Below are positions 30,634 through 41,052 of a stretch of 64,000 bases of DNA, piece by piece; the first letter of the stretch is position 1; each line of letters begins with the position of its first letter. The notes beneath the pieces are model-generated. The model was not told where the DNA came from, did no database searches, and saw only the letters and a list, made by a program, of their open reading frames with translations. Position numbers and translations under genes: made by a program. Source of the DNA: an uncultured Clostridia bacterium (GTDB lineage: Bacteria > Bacillota > Clostridia > Christensenellales > Borkfalkiaceae); NCBI GenBank assembly GCA_934271265.1, contig CAKQRE010000026.1:62001-126000 (forward strand), written 5' to 3'.

Positions 30634-30758
30634 CGCAAAAGAATTTACGGACGTTGGCATTCGTTGCCGTTGACTGTTTTACGGCGAGTAAAGTGTTTTA
30701 AGGTGATCGGCGACGGCAGAAGCCGCGGCCGGCAAACAAATGATTGAAAAGGGAAAAT

Positions 30759-31808
30759 ATGAAATATTTTAAAGCAATATCCGCGGGGAAAGGCGTTTTC
30801 GACGAGGAACCGACACCGAAACCGCAAAAAGGTTTCGTGCTCGTAAAAATATGTTATTGCGGAATATGCGGGACGGATTACGCACTCTTCGGCGGGAAAA
30901 GCAGTTTTGTCAGAAACGGATTGGCAACCTATCCCATACGCCTCGGTCACGAATGGTCCGGCATTGTGGAAGAGATCGGGGAAGGCGTGACGAAAGTGAA
31001 AAAGGGAGACCGTGTAGTAGGGGATAATTACGTGTCCTGCGGCAAATGCGAGGCGTGTTTGCGGCATGATTATAACTTCTGTACGGGCAGAAAACACGTG
31101 GGAACGATAGATCCTTGCTGGCCCGGTGCGTTTGCCGAATACTTTCTGATACCCGAGCGCCACGTATATAAGATAGCCGATAATTTTTCCCTGAAGCACG
31201 CGGCTCTTTGCGAACCGTTCTCAGTGGCTTACGGCGGGATTAAAAAAATGGATCTTACGCCGTCTTCCGTCGTTGTCGTGATCGGCACGGGGTGTATCGG
31301 TCTTGCCGCGGCCGTGCTTGCGAAAATCCGCGGGGCGGGGCAGATCTACCTTGTGGGAAGAAATAAATTTAAGCTTGCCATAGCGGAAAAACTCGGCATA
31401 ACAGCCGTGATCGATTCTTCGGAATGCAACGCCGCGGAAAGGCTTAAGGAGCTTACGGGCGGAAGACTTGCGGATTTCGTGCTGGAATGTTCCGGCAATC
31501 CCGTAACCGTAAATCAATCGCTTGAGCTTTCGGCGCAGAAGTCGTTTATCGCCGCTATCGGGTTTTACGAAAATCCCCTGAACAATTTCGAAATAGACAC
31601 TCTTGTTTCCAAGGAAATAAAAATACAGGGCATTATGGGCGAATACGGCAATCTCGAAGCGGTATCCGGGATCCTTGCCGATTCCGACGAGAATCTCGAG
31701 GCGATCATTACAAATACGGTTGATTTCGATCAATTGCCGGAAGCTCTCGCCCCCGAATCTTTTTCCCGGGTGATCAAAACAATAGTAAAAATCGGTGAGG
31801 AAAATTAG
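30759..31808 (+). CDS. Zinc-dependent medium-chain alcohol/polyol dehydrogenase
   Basis: This is an NAD(P)-dependent dehydrogenase of the medium-chain zinc family (sorbitol/threonine/galactitol dehydrogenase-like), 349 residues. The catalytic zinc site is seen in CGICGTDY and GHEWSGIVEEIGEGV. The structural zinc site is CGKCEACLRHDYNFC with four Cys. The Rossmann motif is VIGTGCIGLAAAVLA. I chose ATG 30759, which follows AAAAGGGAAAAT; a TTG 15 bases earlier would lack a site. The 125-base gap before it holds only a small GCCGT/ACGGC hairpin. It probably oxidises a sugar or sugar alcohol from the imported glycan; the substrate is unknown. Confidence 0.92.
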   Translation: MKYFKAISAGKGVFDEEPTPKPQKGFVLVKICYCGICGTDYALFGGKSSFVRNGLATYPIRLGHEWSGIVEEIGEGVTKVKKGDRVVGDNYVSCGKCEACLRHDYNFCTGRKHVGTIDPCWPGAFAEYFLIPERHVYKIADNFSLKHAALCEPFSVAYGGIKKMDLTPSSVVVVIGTGCIGLAAAVLAKIRGAGQIYLVGRNKFKLAIAEKLGITAVIDSSECNAAERLKELTGGRLADFVLECSGNPVTVNQSLELSAQKSFIAAIGFYENPLNNFEIDTLVSKEIKIQGIMGEYGNLEAVSGILADSDENLEAIITNTVDFDQLPEALAPESFSRVIKTIVKIGEEN

Positions 31809-31809
31809 T

Positions 31810-32817
31810 ATGCTCTCCGTTGCGATTTTAGGAAAACAGAATCCGTTGTACTTCCGCAAACTGATGAGATCCGAACTGGAGAAAAACGGATTGAAAGCAG
31901 ATATATTGGATATGCCGACGAGAGATTTCGGAGATTTTGCGGAAAAACTCACTTCATACGACGCCGTGATTTCCTGCGGGGAAAAAATACCGGCGGAAGC
32001 CGTGAAAACTTTATCGGAAGGAAAGACGAAACTCATATCGAGATGGGGCGTCGGAACCGACGAAATAGACAAACAGACTGCGGCAAAATACGGTATCGCC
32101 GTATGCAATGCGGCAGGCTCGCTTTCCGTTGCCGTTGCCGAATGCGCATTGGCAATGATGATAGCCCTGCTCAGAGAATTTCCGCAGAGAGACGCTTCCG
32201 TAAGAAAAGGCGACTGGAGCTGGTTTTTCGATGGCAGGGTGAGCCGTCAGCTGGAAGGAAAAACCGTCGGACTGTACGGTTTCGGAGACATTGCGAAAGC
32301 CCTTGTGAAAATGCTTTACGGGTTCGATTGCAACGTGATCGCAACCGATCTGAATTGGGATGAAAAAATTGCGGAAAAATACAATGTAAAACGAGTGGAC
32401 GAAGAAACGCTTATCAGAGGATCGGACGTTCTCAGCTTACACGTTCCCGCATTGCCGTCTCTTGTCGGTATGGTAAATGCGGAGTTTTTAGGTAAAATGA
32501 AAAACAGCGCGATACTGATCAATACGGCAAGGGGAAAGCTTGTAAACGAAAAAGATCTTGTAAGCGCGCTTGAAAACGGCGTGATCGCCGCCGCGGGACT
32601 CGACGTGTTCTGTCCGGAACCCCCGGCACCCGATCATCCTCTTTTAAAACTGAAAAACGTGATCGTTCTTCCCCATTCGGGCGCGGGGACGTCCGAATGT
32701 CTCGAAAAATCTTCGGCAATGGCGGTCGGCAATATCGTCGAATTCTTTTTCGGGGAAAACGGCAAAACGATGAAAACCATACTCAATCCCGAGTATAGAA
32801 AGGGACGCAGGGGGTAA
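31810..32817 (+). CDS. D-2-hydroxyacid dehydrogenase, phosphoglycerate dehydrogenase-like
   Basis: This NAD-dependent dehydrogenase of the D-isomer-specific family reduces or oxidises 2-hydroxy acids. It has 335 residues. The catalytic triad is visible: Arg in NTARGKLVNE, Glu in CPEPP, and His in LPHSGAGTSE. The Rossmann loop reads GLYGFGDIAKA, with Ala in place of the third Gly. An ISRWGVGTDEID block is typical of the family. The start is ATG 31810 with GTGAGG nine bases before; it begins two bases after the previous stop. Serine biosynthesis is unlikely given the setting; a role on a keto- or hydroxy-acid from the sugar pathway is inferred. Confidence 0.92.
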   Translation: MLSVAILGKQNPLYFRKLMRSELEKNGLKADILDMPTRDFGDFAEKLTSYDAVISCGEKIPAEAVKTLSEGKTKLISRWGVGTDEIDKQTAAKYGIAVCNAAGSLSVAVAECALAMMIALLREFPQRDASVRKGDWSWFFDGRVSRQLEGKTVGLYGFGDIAKALVKMLYGFDCNVIATDLNWDEKIAEKYNVKRVDEETLIRGSDVLSLHVPALPSLVGMVNAEFLGKMKNSAILINTARGKLVNEKDLVSALENGVIAAAGLDVFCPEPPAPDHPLLKLKNVIVLPHSGAGTSECLEKSSAMAVGNIVEFFFGENGKTMKTILNPEYRKGRRG

Positions 32818-32821
32818 AGAA

Positions 32822-33580
32822 ATGCTTTCCACAGCCCGGCAGATAGAAAATCTTTTCGTACCGGAAGGGAAAATTGCCTGCTTCTGGCTCGGTCAGGCAG
32901 GGTTTGTTTTTAAAACGCCGGACGGCGAAACGATAGCGGTCGATCCGTATTTTTCCGATTGTTGTAACCGATATTTCGGCTTTAAACGCATTATGCCTCC
33001 GGTTATGGCTGCCGACGAAGCGGAATTCGATTATTTGTTCGTTTCCCATTCCCATTACGATCATTTCGATCCCGATTCCGTCCCGTTGCTTTTACAGAGC
33101 GGCAGGACCAAGGCGTTTTTTGCCTCCGACTGCAGAAGCGAATGTGAGCGGCTCGGGATTCCGGACGGAAGGGTCACCTTTGTAAAAGAAGGCGACGTTT
33201 TCGATTTCGGACGGGTAAAAGCCAAAGCCGTAAAGTGCGATCACGGAAGTCTTGCTCCGCTGGCGGTCGGTTTTCTGTTCGATTTTTGCGGAAAGAAGAT
33301 CTATTTTACGGGCGATACGTCCGACAATCCGGAATGTTTCGGAGATCCCGAACTGCAAGGCGCGGACTTGCTTATTTTACCTATTAACGGAGCCTTCGGC
33401 AATCTGAACGAAACCGAAGCCGCAGGCGTTGCGGCAAGATTAAAGGGGAAAGAGGTCCTTCCGTGTCATTTCTGGAATTTCAAGGAACACGGCGGCGACC
33501 CGGAAAAGTTTTTCAAGGCGGCGCGGGAGAAGCGCGTAAATGCCAGGCTGCTCGCTATCGGCGATCACTTTTTCTTATGA
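32822..33580 (+). CDS. Metallo-beta-lactamase fold hydrolase, UlaG-like
   Basis: This 252-residue protein has the metallo-beta-lactamase fold. The metal motif is SHSHYDHFDPDS, with a further His in KCDHGSLAP, an Asp in YFTGDTSDNP, and a late His in LPCHFWNFKEHGGDP. The pattern suits the UlaG group, in which UlaG opens L-ascorbate-6-phosphate lactone. In this operon it could be a sugar-acid lactonase, working between the polyol dehydrogenase and the hydroxyacid dehydrogenase. The start at 32822 is four bases after the previous stop. No signal peptide is present, so it is cytoplasmic. The substrate is not known. Confidence 0.9.
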   Translation: MLSTARQIENLFVPEGKIACFWLGQAGFVFKTPDGETIAVDPYFSDCCNRYFGFKRIMPPVMAADEAEFDYLFVSHSHYDHFDPDSVPLLLQSGRTKAFFASDCRSECERLGIPDGRVTFVKEGDVFDFGRVKAKAVKCDHGSLAPLAVGFLFDFCGKKIYFTGDTSDNPECFGDPELQGADLLILPINGAFGNLNETEAAGVAARLKGKEVLPCHFWNFKEHGGDPEKFFKAAREKRVNARLLAIGDHFFL

Positions 33581-33600
33581 ACGGAGAAGGAGTTCCGGCA

Positions 33601-36315
33601 ATGCAAAAAAAATTCTACGTAATATCTCATACTCATTGGGACAGAGAGTGGTATTATCCGTTCGAACAATTCCGGTTAAAGCTTGTTTCCGCGATGGACG
33701 AACTCATTTCGATTATAGAAAAAGAGCCGGAATATACCTTTTATTTCGACGCGCAAGCCGCCGTGATCGAAGATTATCTCGAAATTCGTCCCGAAAAAGA
33801 AAAACTCCTGAAACGGCTTATCGGAAAGGGAAACATAGTAATAGGTCCCTGGTATATTCAGAATGATTTTTACCTCTCCTCCGGCGAAACGACGATCCGG
33901 AATTTACTTTTCGGCATTAAAAAATCACGGAAATACGGAAGGTGCGCGATGGTCGGATACGCACCCGACCAGTTCGGGAACATTTCTCAGTTGCCGCAGA
34001 TATTAAGAGGGTTCGGCATTTCCTCGTTCGTTTTCGGAAGAGGCTATGCAAAACTGTTTCTTAACGAAAAAGGCGAACTCGGCAGGGTCCCCCCTCCGAC
34101 GGAGTTCCGATGGATCGCCCCGGACGGAAGCTGCGTCACGGCGTTCTATCTCGTTCAATGGTACAACAACGCGCAGAGGATCTCCCGTGACGGCAAAAAA
34201 GCTGCCGAAGAGATAGAGAATATAGGAAAAGGACTTTGCGGTCTTACGAAGTTGCCCTATTTTCTGCTTATGAACGGCGTGGATCATCTCGAGCCGCAGA
34301 GCGACGTTCTAACCTGTCTTAAAAATGCCGGACCTTTTCTGGAAGACGGTGACGAAGCGATTCAGGCAAAAATGGAAGATTACGTTTCGGATTGCCTCGA
34401 ATATATCGGGCGGAACAAGATCGTGTTGCCGAAGGAGCGCGGAGAACTTCGCTACGGAGGAGATTATGATATCTTACGCGGCTGTTACAGCTCGCGGGTG
34501 AAGCTGAAACAGCGGAATGCGGAACTGACGGCGAGAGTAGAAAAAACGATAGAGCCGCTTGCTTCCATGCTTGAAATGTGCGGGTTTTACGGGATTTATC
34601 CGGCGGACGAGCTGAATTATGTCTGGAAGATGATCCTTCACGGCGTCACGCACGACGCTATCTGCGGTTGCAGTTCGGATAAAACGTGCAGGCATCTGCT
34701 CGACAGATTCGACAGAATAGACGAAATTACGGATTTTCTTTTGAAATCCCTCGGAGAAAAAGCCGCGCGCGCTTTTAAAACGGATTTTGCCGATGACGAC
34801 ACGTTTGTCCTTCTCGGTGTAAACACCCTTTCGACCGCATACGAAGGCGTATCGGAGGCAACGATAGATCTGCCCCGCGATATCGCAAACAAAGGCTTTG
34901 AATTGTTTTCCTCATCCCGGGAAAAGATCGACTATGCCGTCATTGAAAAACGGGAGCATAAAGCGGACGTGATCTCGCCGTTGAATCTGCCTGTTTCCGT
35001 TCCGGCGGTCGAATATAAAATCGCGTTTCGGTACGGGATGCCCCCGTATTCGTTCTGCCCCGTATATATAAAGAAGCGGTCGGACAATGCCGTTTATCGC
35101 GAGAAAAAGGCGGGGTTCGATAAAACCGAAGCGACGATCGAAAATGAGTTTTATAAGATCACGTATACCGACGGATCGGTCGTTTTGTTCGATAAGCGCT
35201 CGGATACGGTGTTGACCGATTTTATATCGATCACGGATGAGGCGGACGCGGGCGACGCCTACGTGTTTAACGGAGCGGGAGAGGAAAAACTTTTGTTTCT
35301 GCCGTTAAACGCGACGGCGGAAACAATATGCGACGATAACGGAAAACCGCTCATATCCCGCTTTATCGTCGAATTCCGGGGAGAGATCCCCGCGTCTTAC
35401 GACTTTTCTTCAAAGTGCAGAAAAGCGGAAAAAAGGGAATTCCGGGCAAACGTCGTACTCGGCATCGATTGCGGCTCGGATGTGATCAGAGCGGAATACC
35501 GTCTGTTCAATCCGTCCGAAGACCACAGAATGAAACTCGTTTTCAAAACGGGCGTAAACGCGAATAGAATTTATTCCGATATCCCCTTCGATATATCCGT
35601 TTCGGACGGAACCCATTTCGCCCCTACGACAAAAGATCACGCCGTTTTCGCGCAATCGTTTGCCTTTGTAAAAGACAGCTCGGCTTCGGCGGCGGTTTTC
35701 AATCGGGGGAACTGCGATTATGCCCTGACGGAAACCGGAGACATCTCGGTCACGATGGTAAGGAGTACCGGGGTAATATCCCGTCCGGCTGATTTTTCTC
35801 ATAACGGAGACGTGTGGGAAAGCGCAAAAGAAAACCAGCAAAAAGGGGAGTTAAACGGCATATTGGGGTACTTACGGTCTTCCGATAAGGTGGACGCCCG
35901 CTTTTTTTCGCAAAGAGCGGAACGCTTTTTGTGTCAACCGTTTATCTGTTGTACGGCTGTGAATCCGGCACGCATGTATTGCGGCGACGAAAGCCTTCAG
36001 ACGACGTCCGTCAAGGATAAATATTTTAAAAAAGATCCTTACGACGGCGTAACGCTCGATGCGGGCTTGCCGGTAATAGAAATCTCCGGCAGGGCGGAAG
36101 TGAGCGCGTTAAAGAAGAAAGAATGCGGTAACGGATGGATACTCAGGTTATTCAACCGCGGCGACAGAGGCGAAAACATATCCGTTGCGGTGAAAGGAAA
36201 GAGTATCGTCCGCGTAAAAACGAACGAGACGGCTCCTTACGGAAAGGCTTGCGAAAAATACGAGGGCAGGATCGGAAAGGGAAAGATCGTAACTCTTCTG
36301 ATCGGAAACCGATAA
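33601..36315 (+). CDS. Alpha-mannosidase, glycoside hydrolase family 38 (second copy)
   Basis: This 904-residue enzyme is paralogous to the one at 19222. The motifs are HTHWDREWYYPFEQFRLKL, GYAPDQFGNISQLPQIL (nucleophile Asp) and GVTHDAICGCSSDK. It lacks a signal peptide, so it should work on imported oligosaccharides. The long open frame begins upstream inside the UlaG-like gene, but the real start is ATG 33601, eight bases after AAGGAG, and it matches the other GH38 start. Two GH38 genes with separate importers suggest different alpha-mannosides, for example different linkages. Confirmed activity for either is lacking. Confidence 0.95.
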   Translation: MQKKFYVISHTHWDREWYYPFEQFRLKLVSAMDELISIIEKEPEYTFYFDAQAAVIEDYLEIRPEKEKLLKRLIGKGNIVIGPWYIQNDFYLSSGETTIRNLLFGIKKSRKYGRCAMVGYAPDQFGNISQLPQILRGFGISSFVFGRGYAKLFLNEKGELGRVPPPTEFRWIAPDGSCVTAFYLVQWYNNAQRISRDGKKAAEEIENIGKGLCGLTKLPYFLLMNGVDHLEPQSDVLTCLKNAGPFLEDGDEAIQAKMEDYVSDCLEYIGRNKIVLPKERGELRYGGDYDILRGCYSSRVKLKQRNAELTARVEKTIEPLASMLEMCGFYGIYPADELNYVWKMILHGVTHDAICGCSSDKTCRHLLDRFDRIDEITDFLLKSLGEKAARAFKTDFADDDTFVLLGVNTLSTAYEGVSEATIDLPRDIANKGFELFSSSREKIDYAVIEKREHKADVISPLNLPVSVPAVEYKIAFRYGMPPYSFCPVYIKKRSDNAVYREKKAGFDKTEATIENEFYKITYTDGSVVLFDKRSDTVLTDFISITDEADAGDAYVFNGAGEEKLLFLPLNATAETICDDNGKPLISRFIVEFRGEIPASYDFSSKCRKAEKREFRANVVLGIDCGSDVIRAEYRLFNPSEDHRMKLVFKTGVNANRIYSDIPFDISVSDGTHFAPTTKDHAVFAQSFAFVKDSSASAAVFNRGNCDYALTETGDISVTMVRSTGVISRPADFSHNGDVWESAKENQQKGELNGILGYLRSSDKVDARFFSQRAERFLCQPFICCTAVNPARMYCGDESLQTTSVKDKYFKKDPYDGVTLDAGLPVIEISGRAEVSALKKKECGNGWILRLFNRGDRGENISVAVKGKSIVRVKTNETAPYGKACEKYEGRIGKGKIVTLLIGNR

Positions 36316-36364
36316 CGAAAACGCAAGTCGTCGGAACGAAAAATAAAGATCTGAGAGAAAATAG

Positions 36365-38419
36365 ATGAAGAAAATAATAAGCGTTATATTGGTTTTGTTT
36401 CTGTTTGCGTGTTTCGCTTCGGTTTATCCGGAAGCGGTCGCGCAGGCGGAAAGCGAGCCCGTGCGGGTCGTAAAAAACAGTGCGACGGTAGGCGGGGCCG
36501 AACCCGTGAATATCGTTCCGGAAGGAAAAAGCGGTACGAGCGTGCACCTGATCAAACCGGACTGGAAACCCGTAGGCGGCGCGCTGAAGCTTGGAAAGAT
36601 GGATAAGGATAAGATCACGCTGGAAATGTGGATGCATATTTCCGATCTCGGCAGTCTCAGCGTGGGTCCGTTTCTTCCCGGAAACGTCGGCTTTACGATA
36701 GAAGATAACAGCGACAATGCGAGATATTTCTGTTACTGGCTTCAGTATGAGGACGTCGTGAACTGGGTCGACGGTTGGAATCACGTTTCCATACGGTTTT
36801 CTCTTCTCGATAAAGATACGTACAGAAGAGGCTGGGACAGAATAGATCTTTCGTCGATGACGTTTAAGGTTTACGCGCCTATGCTTGAGGATCTGTATCT
36901 TTACGACGTGTTCGTTAAGGAAACGGAACAGACAAAAGCCAACGTGCTTCTTGCCGGTCAGCCGATCGCGTTCCCCGCAAAGGGCATATCGTTGACGACG
37001 TCTTCCGCAAAGATAAAAACGGGAGCGACGACCGCGATCGGGTACTCTATAAAACCGAAATCGTCGCAGAATACGGAGATCGTGGATTGGAGATCTTCGG
37101 ACGAATTTGTCGCGTCGGTAGACGAAAACGGGATCGTGAAAGGGGTTTCCGAAGGTTCCTGCACGATCACCGCAACGGTAAGAGGTCGCAATCTTTCCGC
37201 AAAAGCGAAAGTGATCGTTTCGGATGAAATAAAAGTCAACCCTCTGAACACGATAACGCCCGATATCGATTCCTCTTTAAGAGAAGGGGCTTTCGATATC
37301 GACGAAAAATATCTGATATCTCCCGCCAACGACGGATCGGTCACCCGTTTCGGCAATTTTACGGGGCAGACGGCAGGCGGACTTTCCAACTTCTCGCTCG
37401 CTTCGTTCGAGCTGCAGAACACGATCATAGAATTCAATCTGCTCGTTATGGATAAGGGAGATCTTATCGGGGAGGGGAATCCGGACGCCGATGAAAAAAA
37501 CGGATATTTCGGCGTCGGCGAGCCTATTTCCACCGGACTCTGGTCTTCAAACCATATCATGTATAAGATCGATAAACCTTTGTGGGATAGACTTTCCGCC
37601 GGCTGGAACAGAATAAGAGTTAAGATGTCGGCTATGACGAAAACCGGCAGTCCCAATTTAAACAATCTCTCGTTTTTGCTGTTTCAGCAGCATGCGAAAG
37701 TAAACCGGAGAGCAAATCTCGGCATAAACGGGCTGAAAATTTACGAAGCGGAACAGGAAGAAGACGTTATCGTGGACGAACAGACGGAGCTCGTTTCTTC
37801 CTCGTCCGTTACGATAGACGCGCCCGATACGCTTTATAAAGGAAAAACGTATCGGCTTTCGGCGGAGATCAAACCGGATAACGCCACGTTCAAAGATTTT
37901 GCGACTTTTTCGTCTTCGGACGAAAACGTGCTGAAGATCCGCCCGGACGGAACGCTGATCGCAGTCGGCGCAGGGGAAGCTACGGTTTCTCTTACGGTTT
38001 TCGGCGATGCGGAAAAGCATGAAAAAACAATTAAGGTGCTCGATGAATCAAGGCCTCTTGTTTCTGTCGGATTTGACAAAAAGACGCTTAAAGTAAAGGT
38101 GAACGACGTTTTCGATCTTCAGCCGATCCTCACGCCGGCAGATACCACCGAATACGAAATATGCTATGTTTCGGATAATTGCGCGGTGGCGTGCGTGGAC
38201 GAAAACGGGAAAGTCGCCGTCGTGGGAGAGGGCAAAGCAAAAATAACGGCTTATGCCGTTTCCGATCCGGAACTGAAAGCCGAAATAGAAATCGTAACGG
38301 AGAATGGCGGAGGATGTTCTTCTTCTCTGAATGCGGATCTTTTTTATCCGTTCGCGGCGTTGGCTTTTGCGGTTTTCGTATCGGCGTTCGTAAACGGAAA
38401 GGGGAAAGAAAATGCGTAA
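36365..38419 (+). CDS. Surface protein with two carbohydrate-binding-like domains, two BIG2 domains and a Cys-type C-terminal anchor
   Basis: This 684-residue secreted protein starts with a signal peptide (1-29, ending AQAES). Two GWN-containing beta domains (GWNHVSIRF near 140 and GWNRIRVKM near 415) resemble the repeats of the 1494-residue protein in cluster A. They alternate with bacterial Ig-like BIG2 domains (near 205-285 and 475-560, with WRSSDEFVASVDENGIV and FSSSDENVLKIRPDGTL cores) and a third Ig-like stretch to 640. The C-terminus is GGGC651SSS, a hydrophobic helix and a basic tail, as in three other proteins here. Its stop overlaps the start of the GxGYxYP gene by 8 bases, so the two are translationally coupled. 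It is probably a glycan-binding scaffold. Confidence 0.82.
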   Translation: MKKIISVILVLFLFACFASVYPEAVAQAESEPVRVVKNSATVGGAEPVNIVPEGKSGTSVHLIKPDWKPVGGALKLGKMDKDKITLEMWMHISDLGSLSVGPFLPGNVGFTIEDNSDNARYFCYWLQYEDVVNWVDGWNHVSIRFSLLDKDTYRRGWDRIDLSSMTFKVYAPMLEDLYLYDVFVKETEQTKANVLLAGQPIAFPAKGISLTTSSAKIKTGATTAIGYSIKPKSSQNTEIVDWRSSDEFVASVDENGIVKGVSEGSCTITATVRGRNLSAKAKVIVSDEIKVNPLNTITPDIDSSLREGAFDIDEKYLISPANDGSVTRFGNFTGQTAGGLSNFSLASFELQNTIIEFNLLVMDKGDLIGEGNPDADEKNGYFGVGEPISTGLWSSNHIMYKIDKPLWDRLSAGWNRIRVKMSAMTKTGSPNLNNLSFLLFQQHAKVNRRANLGINGLKIYEAEQEEDVIVDEQTELVSSSSVTIDAPDTLYKGKTYRLSAEIKPDNATFKDFATFSSSDENVLKIRPDGTLIAVGAGEATVSLTVFGDAEKHEKTIKVLDESRPLVSVGFDKKTLKVKVNDVFDLQPILTPADTTEYEICYVSDNCAVACVDENGKVAVVGEGKAKITAYAVSDPELKAEIEIVTENGGGCSSSLNADLFYPFAALAFAVFVSAFVNGKGKENA

Positions 38420-40994
38420 TCGTTTTTTAAGAATCATATCCGCGCTTATCGTTTTTATCATGGCGGTCCCGCTTTCCGCCTGCAAAAAAAAGCCCGAAAC
38501 CGACGATCGCGAAATACAGAGCGGCGTTACGGTGTTCAGTTATTACGGAACCGATCCCGCGCTTTCTCATGAAGTGGGCGAAGCCGCGGAGAACAGAGTG
38601 TGGAGAGTCGGTATAGAGGATTATACGGCAAATACGGTAACGCTTGCAAACGAAGGCGTGGTTGCCGCGGCGGAAAACGTTACGCTTCTTCGCGGAACTT
38701 ATGTGCTTACGGCGGAACTTGCGGTATACGGCGAGGCGGGAAAATCCGGCGCGACCAATACGTATAATCCGGTAGCGGCGCTTCAGGTGGTAAACGATTC
38801 GGGAAAGGTGATCGCGAATCAGCACGTTACGGGGAGCATTTCGCTCATTACCGACGATTTTACTTCTTTTTCGGTCACGTTCGATATCCTGCAGGCAGGC
38901 AGGTATGACGTCAGGGTCTTTTCCGCGGGGTTGAACGCGATCGCCGTTCAGCGCATCACGTTGCAGAGCACGGATCGGTATGACGGAAGCGTTTCCAACG
39001 GAGAACTTCCCGTTTCGCTTGCTTTCGACGAGAGCGAAGAAGACAAAAACATTGTTTACGAAAAAGGAAAGCTTTACGTTTACGATTTCTGGGAAGTGTT
39101 TCAGAAATATCGCGCAAATTACCAGACCGTGTGGGATTTGGGCACTTTACTGGCTTGTTTACAGGGGATAGTAAACAGAGAGATCCCTCAGCTTTATATC
39201 AGATTCGACACGAGAACCTATCAGACGGGTTACGGCGAAACGGATATGTTCTGGCTCGAATATCTTTCCGGAAAGAAATTCCTTCCGGGGAAAGAAAATC
39301 GCGTTAAAGTAAGCAGTCTCGGCACTCTTTTACGATTGTTCGAAAGCTACGTCGGCGGTATCGCCCTGTGGGATAACTCCGTTCCCGCCACTTCCAACGT
39401 CGCCACGACGGACGCAGGCGTCAACAATACCTTGCCCGTCAGATTTTCTCAGGATCGGGATTCCGTTTACTATGAGATAAAAGATCTGTTCGAGGTCAAA
39501 CTCGATTTAACGGATAAGTTTACGGGGAACGGAAACGAAAAAATATGGCAGACGGACAGAGAGAGCACGGGCAGCGCCAAGTGCGACGCGTATATCTGGG
39601 CAATGGAAAAATATATCAAAACGAACCTTTGCAATCCGTACGTGATGAGCAACTATGCGGACGGCTGGGTAGGCCCCGACGGATTTATGCCCGTAAATAA
39701 TCTTACTCCGGACGGGGGAAGGCTCGGTAACGGCACGGTGGCTCACGGCGGAGCGATCAACTGGGTGGACAGAGCGTTGGAAAATACTTTGATGCACAGA
39801 GATTATCACGTCGCCGAAAAGGCGTTTTTCGTCGACCTTGCCACAAACGATCTCATTGCGCCGATAGACGATCCTTCTCAGGAAGCGGGGACGGACAGCG
39901 CGGTTCTTGCGGAAATTCTGACCGAACAGAACCGAAGAGCGGTGGACGGACCGATAGAGATCGGCGGAGGAAATCCCTGGGCGCTCAAATATTCCAATCA
40001 CGTTCAGTCCGGTGCAGCCACTCCCGGCGGCGGTGAAGGGATCGCGAGCAAGTTTTTTACGAAATACAATGTGGTATGGACGCCGGACAGTTTCGGATAT
40101 GCGAATTCCTCCGTCTACAGATTGTACGAGCCGACGATCAAATTCAGTAATAAAAATGCCGTAAGAATGAGAACGGAAAGTAATAACGCGGTACTCGAGA
40201 ACAAAAACTACGTGATGTTTTACATGGGAGACTACGATGCCGCATCCTGGCTGAACAGAAGTATTCCGACCATGTTTTCGGATCCGCGCCTCGGCGATTA
40301 TCCCCTTTGCTGGCCGATCATTCCGATCAACGAACCGAGAGCCGCTCACGTTTACGAATATATGTATGAAAACGCGACGTCCAACGATTATTTCGTCGGG
40401 GGAAACAACGGATACGGATATAATTACTGGTCGAATTATGCGTCTTCCGGCAGAGAGGGACTTAACGGATCTCTCGAAGATTATATCGATATCATCGGAA
40501 ATTACAACAAAAAATACGATATCGACATTATGGGTACGTATTTTTCGGGCGAAGATTTCAACACGATGAATTCGTCGCTCAGAAACAGAATTTACGACGG
40601 GCTTGCAAAACTGTATCCTTCCGGGGTAGCCGTTCTGAACGGAAGCAGAACGATATACAGGCATAACGGCGTGGTATTTACCGGTAAAGATCCGGGAAAG
40701 GTCGGAAAATCCGTCTGCTATCAGGCGGGCGTGCTGAAACTCCTTACGGACGACGCCGCGGAATACTCGAGCTCGCTGAAAGCAAACGCGATCGACGTTA
40801 CCGAACTGAACAGACCGATGTTCCATGTGTGCAGGGTTATTCTCGTCACGCCGACCGATCTGTTCAACAGTTTCGAAGCGTTGCAGAATAAATATCCGGA
40901 CTATAATTTCGAGATCGTGGATCCTTATACCTTCTTTAAACTGTACGGCGAATATCGTGACAGGGCGGAAGAAGGATATTATCCCGATATCTGA
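38412..40994 (+). CDS. GxGYxYP-family putative glycoside hydrolase lipoprotein (second copy)
   Basis: This 860-residue lipoprotein has a signal with lipid-modified Cys24 (PLSACKKK). It is a clear paralogue of the cluster A protein at 12153. The shared blocks are LACLQGIVNREIPQLYIRF, NTLPVRFS, STGSAKCDAYIWA, NYVMFYMGDYDAASWLN and the motif region NDYFVGGNNGYGYNYW. In the last block the name motif is only partly kept. The N-terminal 170 residues form a beta-rich domain. It overlaps the upstream surface-protein gene. The same neighbours occur in cluster A: surface protein, GxGYxYP, importer and GH38. The biochemical activity is unproven. Confidence 0.82.
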   Translation: MRNRFLRIISALIVFIMAVPLSACKKKPETDDREIQSGVTVFSYYGTDPALSHEVGEAAENRVWRVGIEDYTANTVTLANEGVVAAAENVTLLRGTYVLTAELAVYGEAGKSGATNTYNPVAALQVVNDSGKVIANQHVTGSISLITDDFTSFSVTFDILQAGRYDVRVFSAGLNAIAVQRITLQSTDRYDGSVSNGELPVSLAFDESEEDKNIVYEKGKLYVYDFWEVFQKYRANYQTVWDLGTLLACLQGIVNREIPQLYIRFDTRTYQTGYGETDMFWLEYLSGKKFLPGKENRVKVSSLGTLLRLFESYVGGIALWDNSVPATSNVATTDAGVNNTLPVRFSQDRDSVYYEIKDLFEVKLDLTDKFTGNGNEKIWQTDRESTGSAKCDAYIWAMEKYIKTNLCNPYVMSNYADGWVGPDGFMPVNNLTPDGGRLGNGTVAHGGAINWVDRALENTLMHRDYHVAEKAFFVDLATNDLIAPIDDPSQEAGTDSAVLAEILTEQNRRAVDGPIEIGGGNPWALKYSNHVQSGAATPGGGEGIASKFFTKYNVVWTPDSFGYANSSVYRLYEPTIKFSNKNAVRMRTESNNAVLENKNYVMFYMGDYDAASWLNRSIPTMFSDPRLGDYPLCWPIIPINEPRAAHVYEYMYENATSNDYFVGGNNGYGYNYWSNYASSGREGLNGSLEDYIDIIGNYNKKYDIDIMGTYFSGEDFNTMNSSLRNRIYDGLAKLYPSGVAVLNGSRTIYRHNGVVFTGKDPGKVGKSVCYQAGVLKLLTDDAAEYSSSLKANAIDVTELNRPMFHVCRVILVTPTDLFNSFEALQNKYPDYNFEIVDPYTFFKLYGEYRDRAEEGYYPDI

Positions 40995-41052
40995 CCGGAA
41001 AACGGTTGTGTTTCCGGAAAGAACTTTTCCGGAGAAAAACGAGAGGTTGAAA

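Noticed and set aside
40825..41052. N-terminal extension of the 770-residue surface protein
   Set aside because: It overlaps the end of the GxGYxYP gene; ATG 41053 gives a proper signal peptide.
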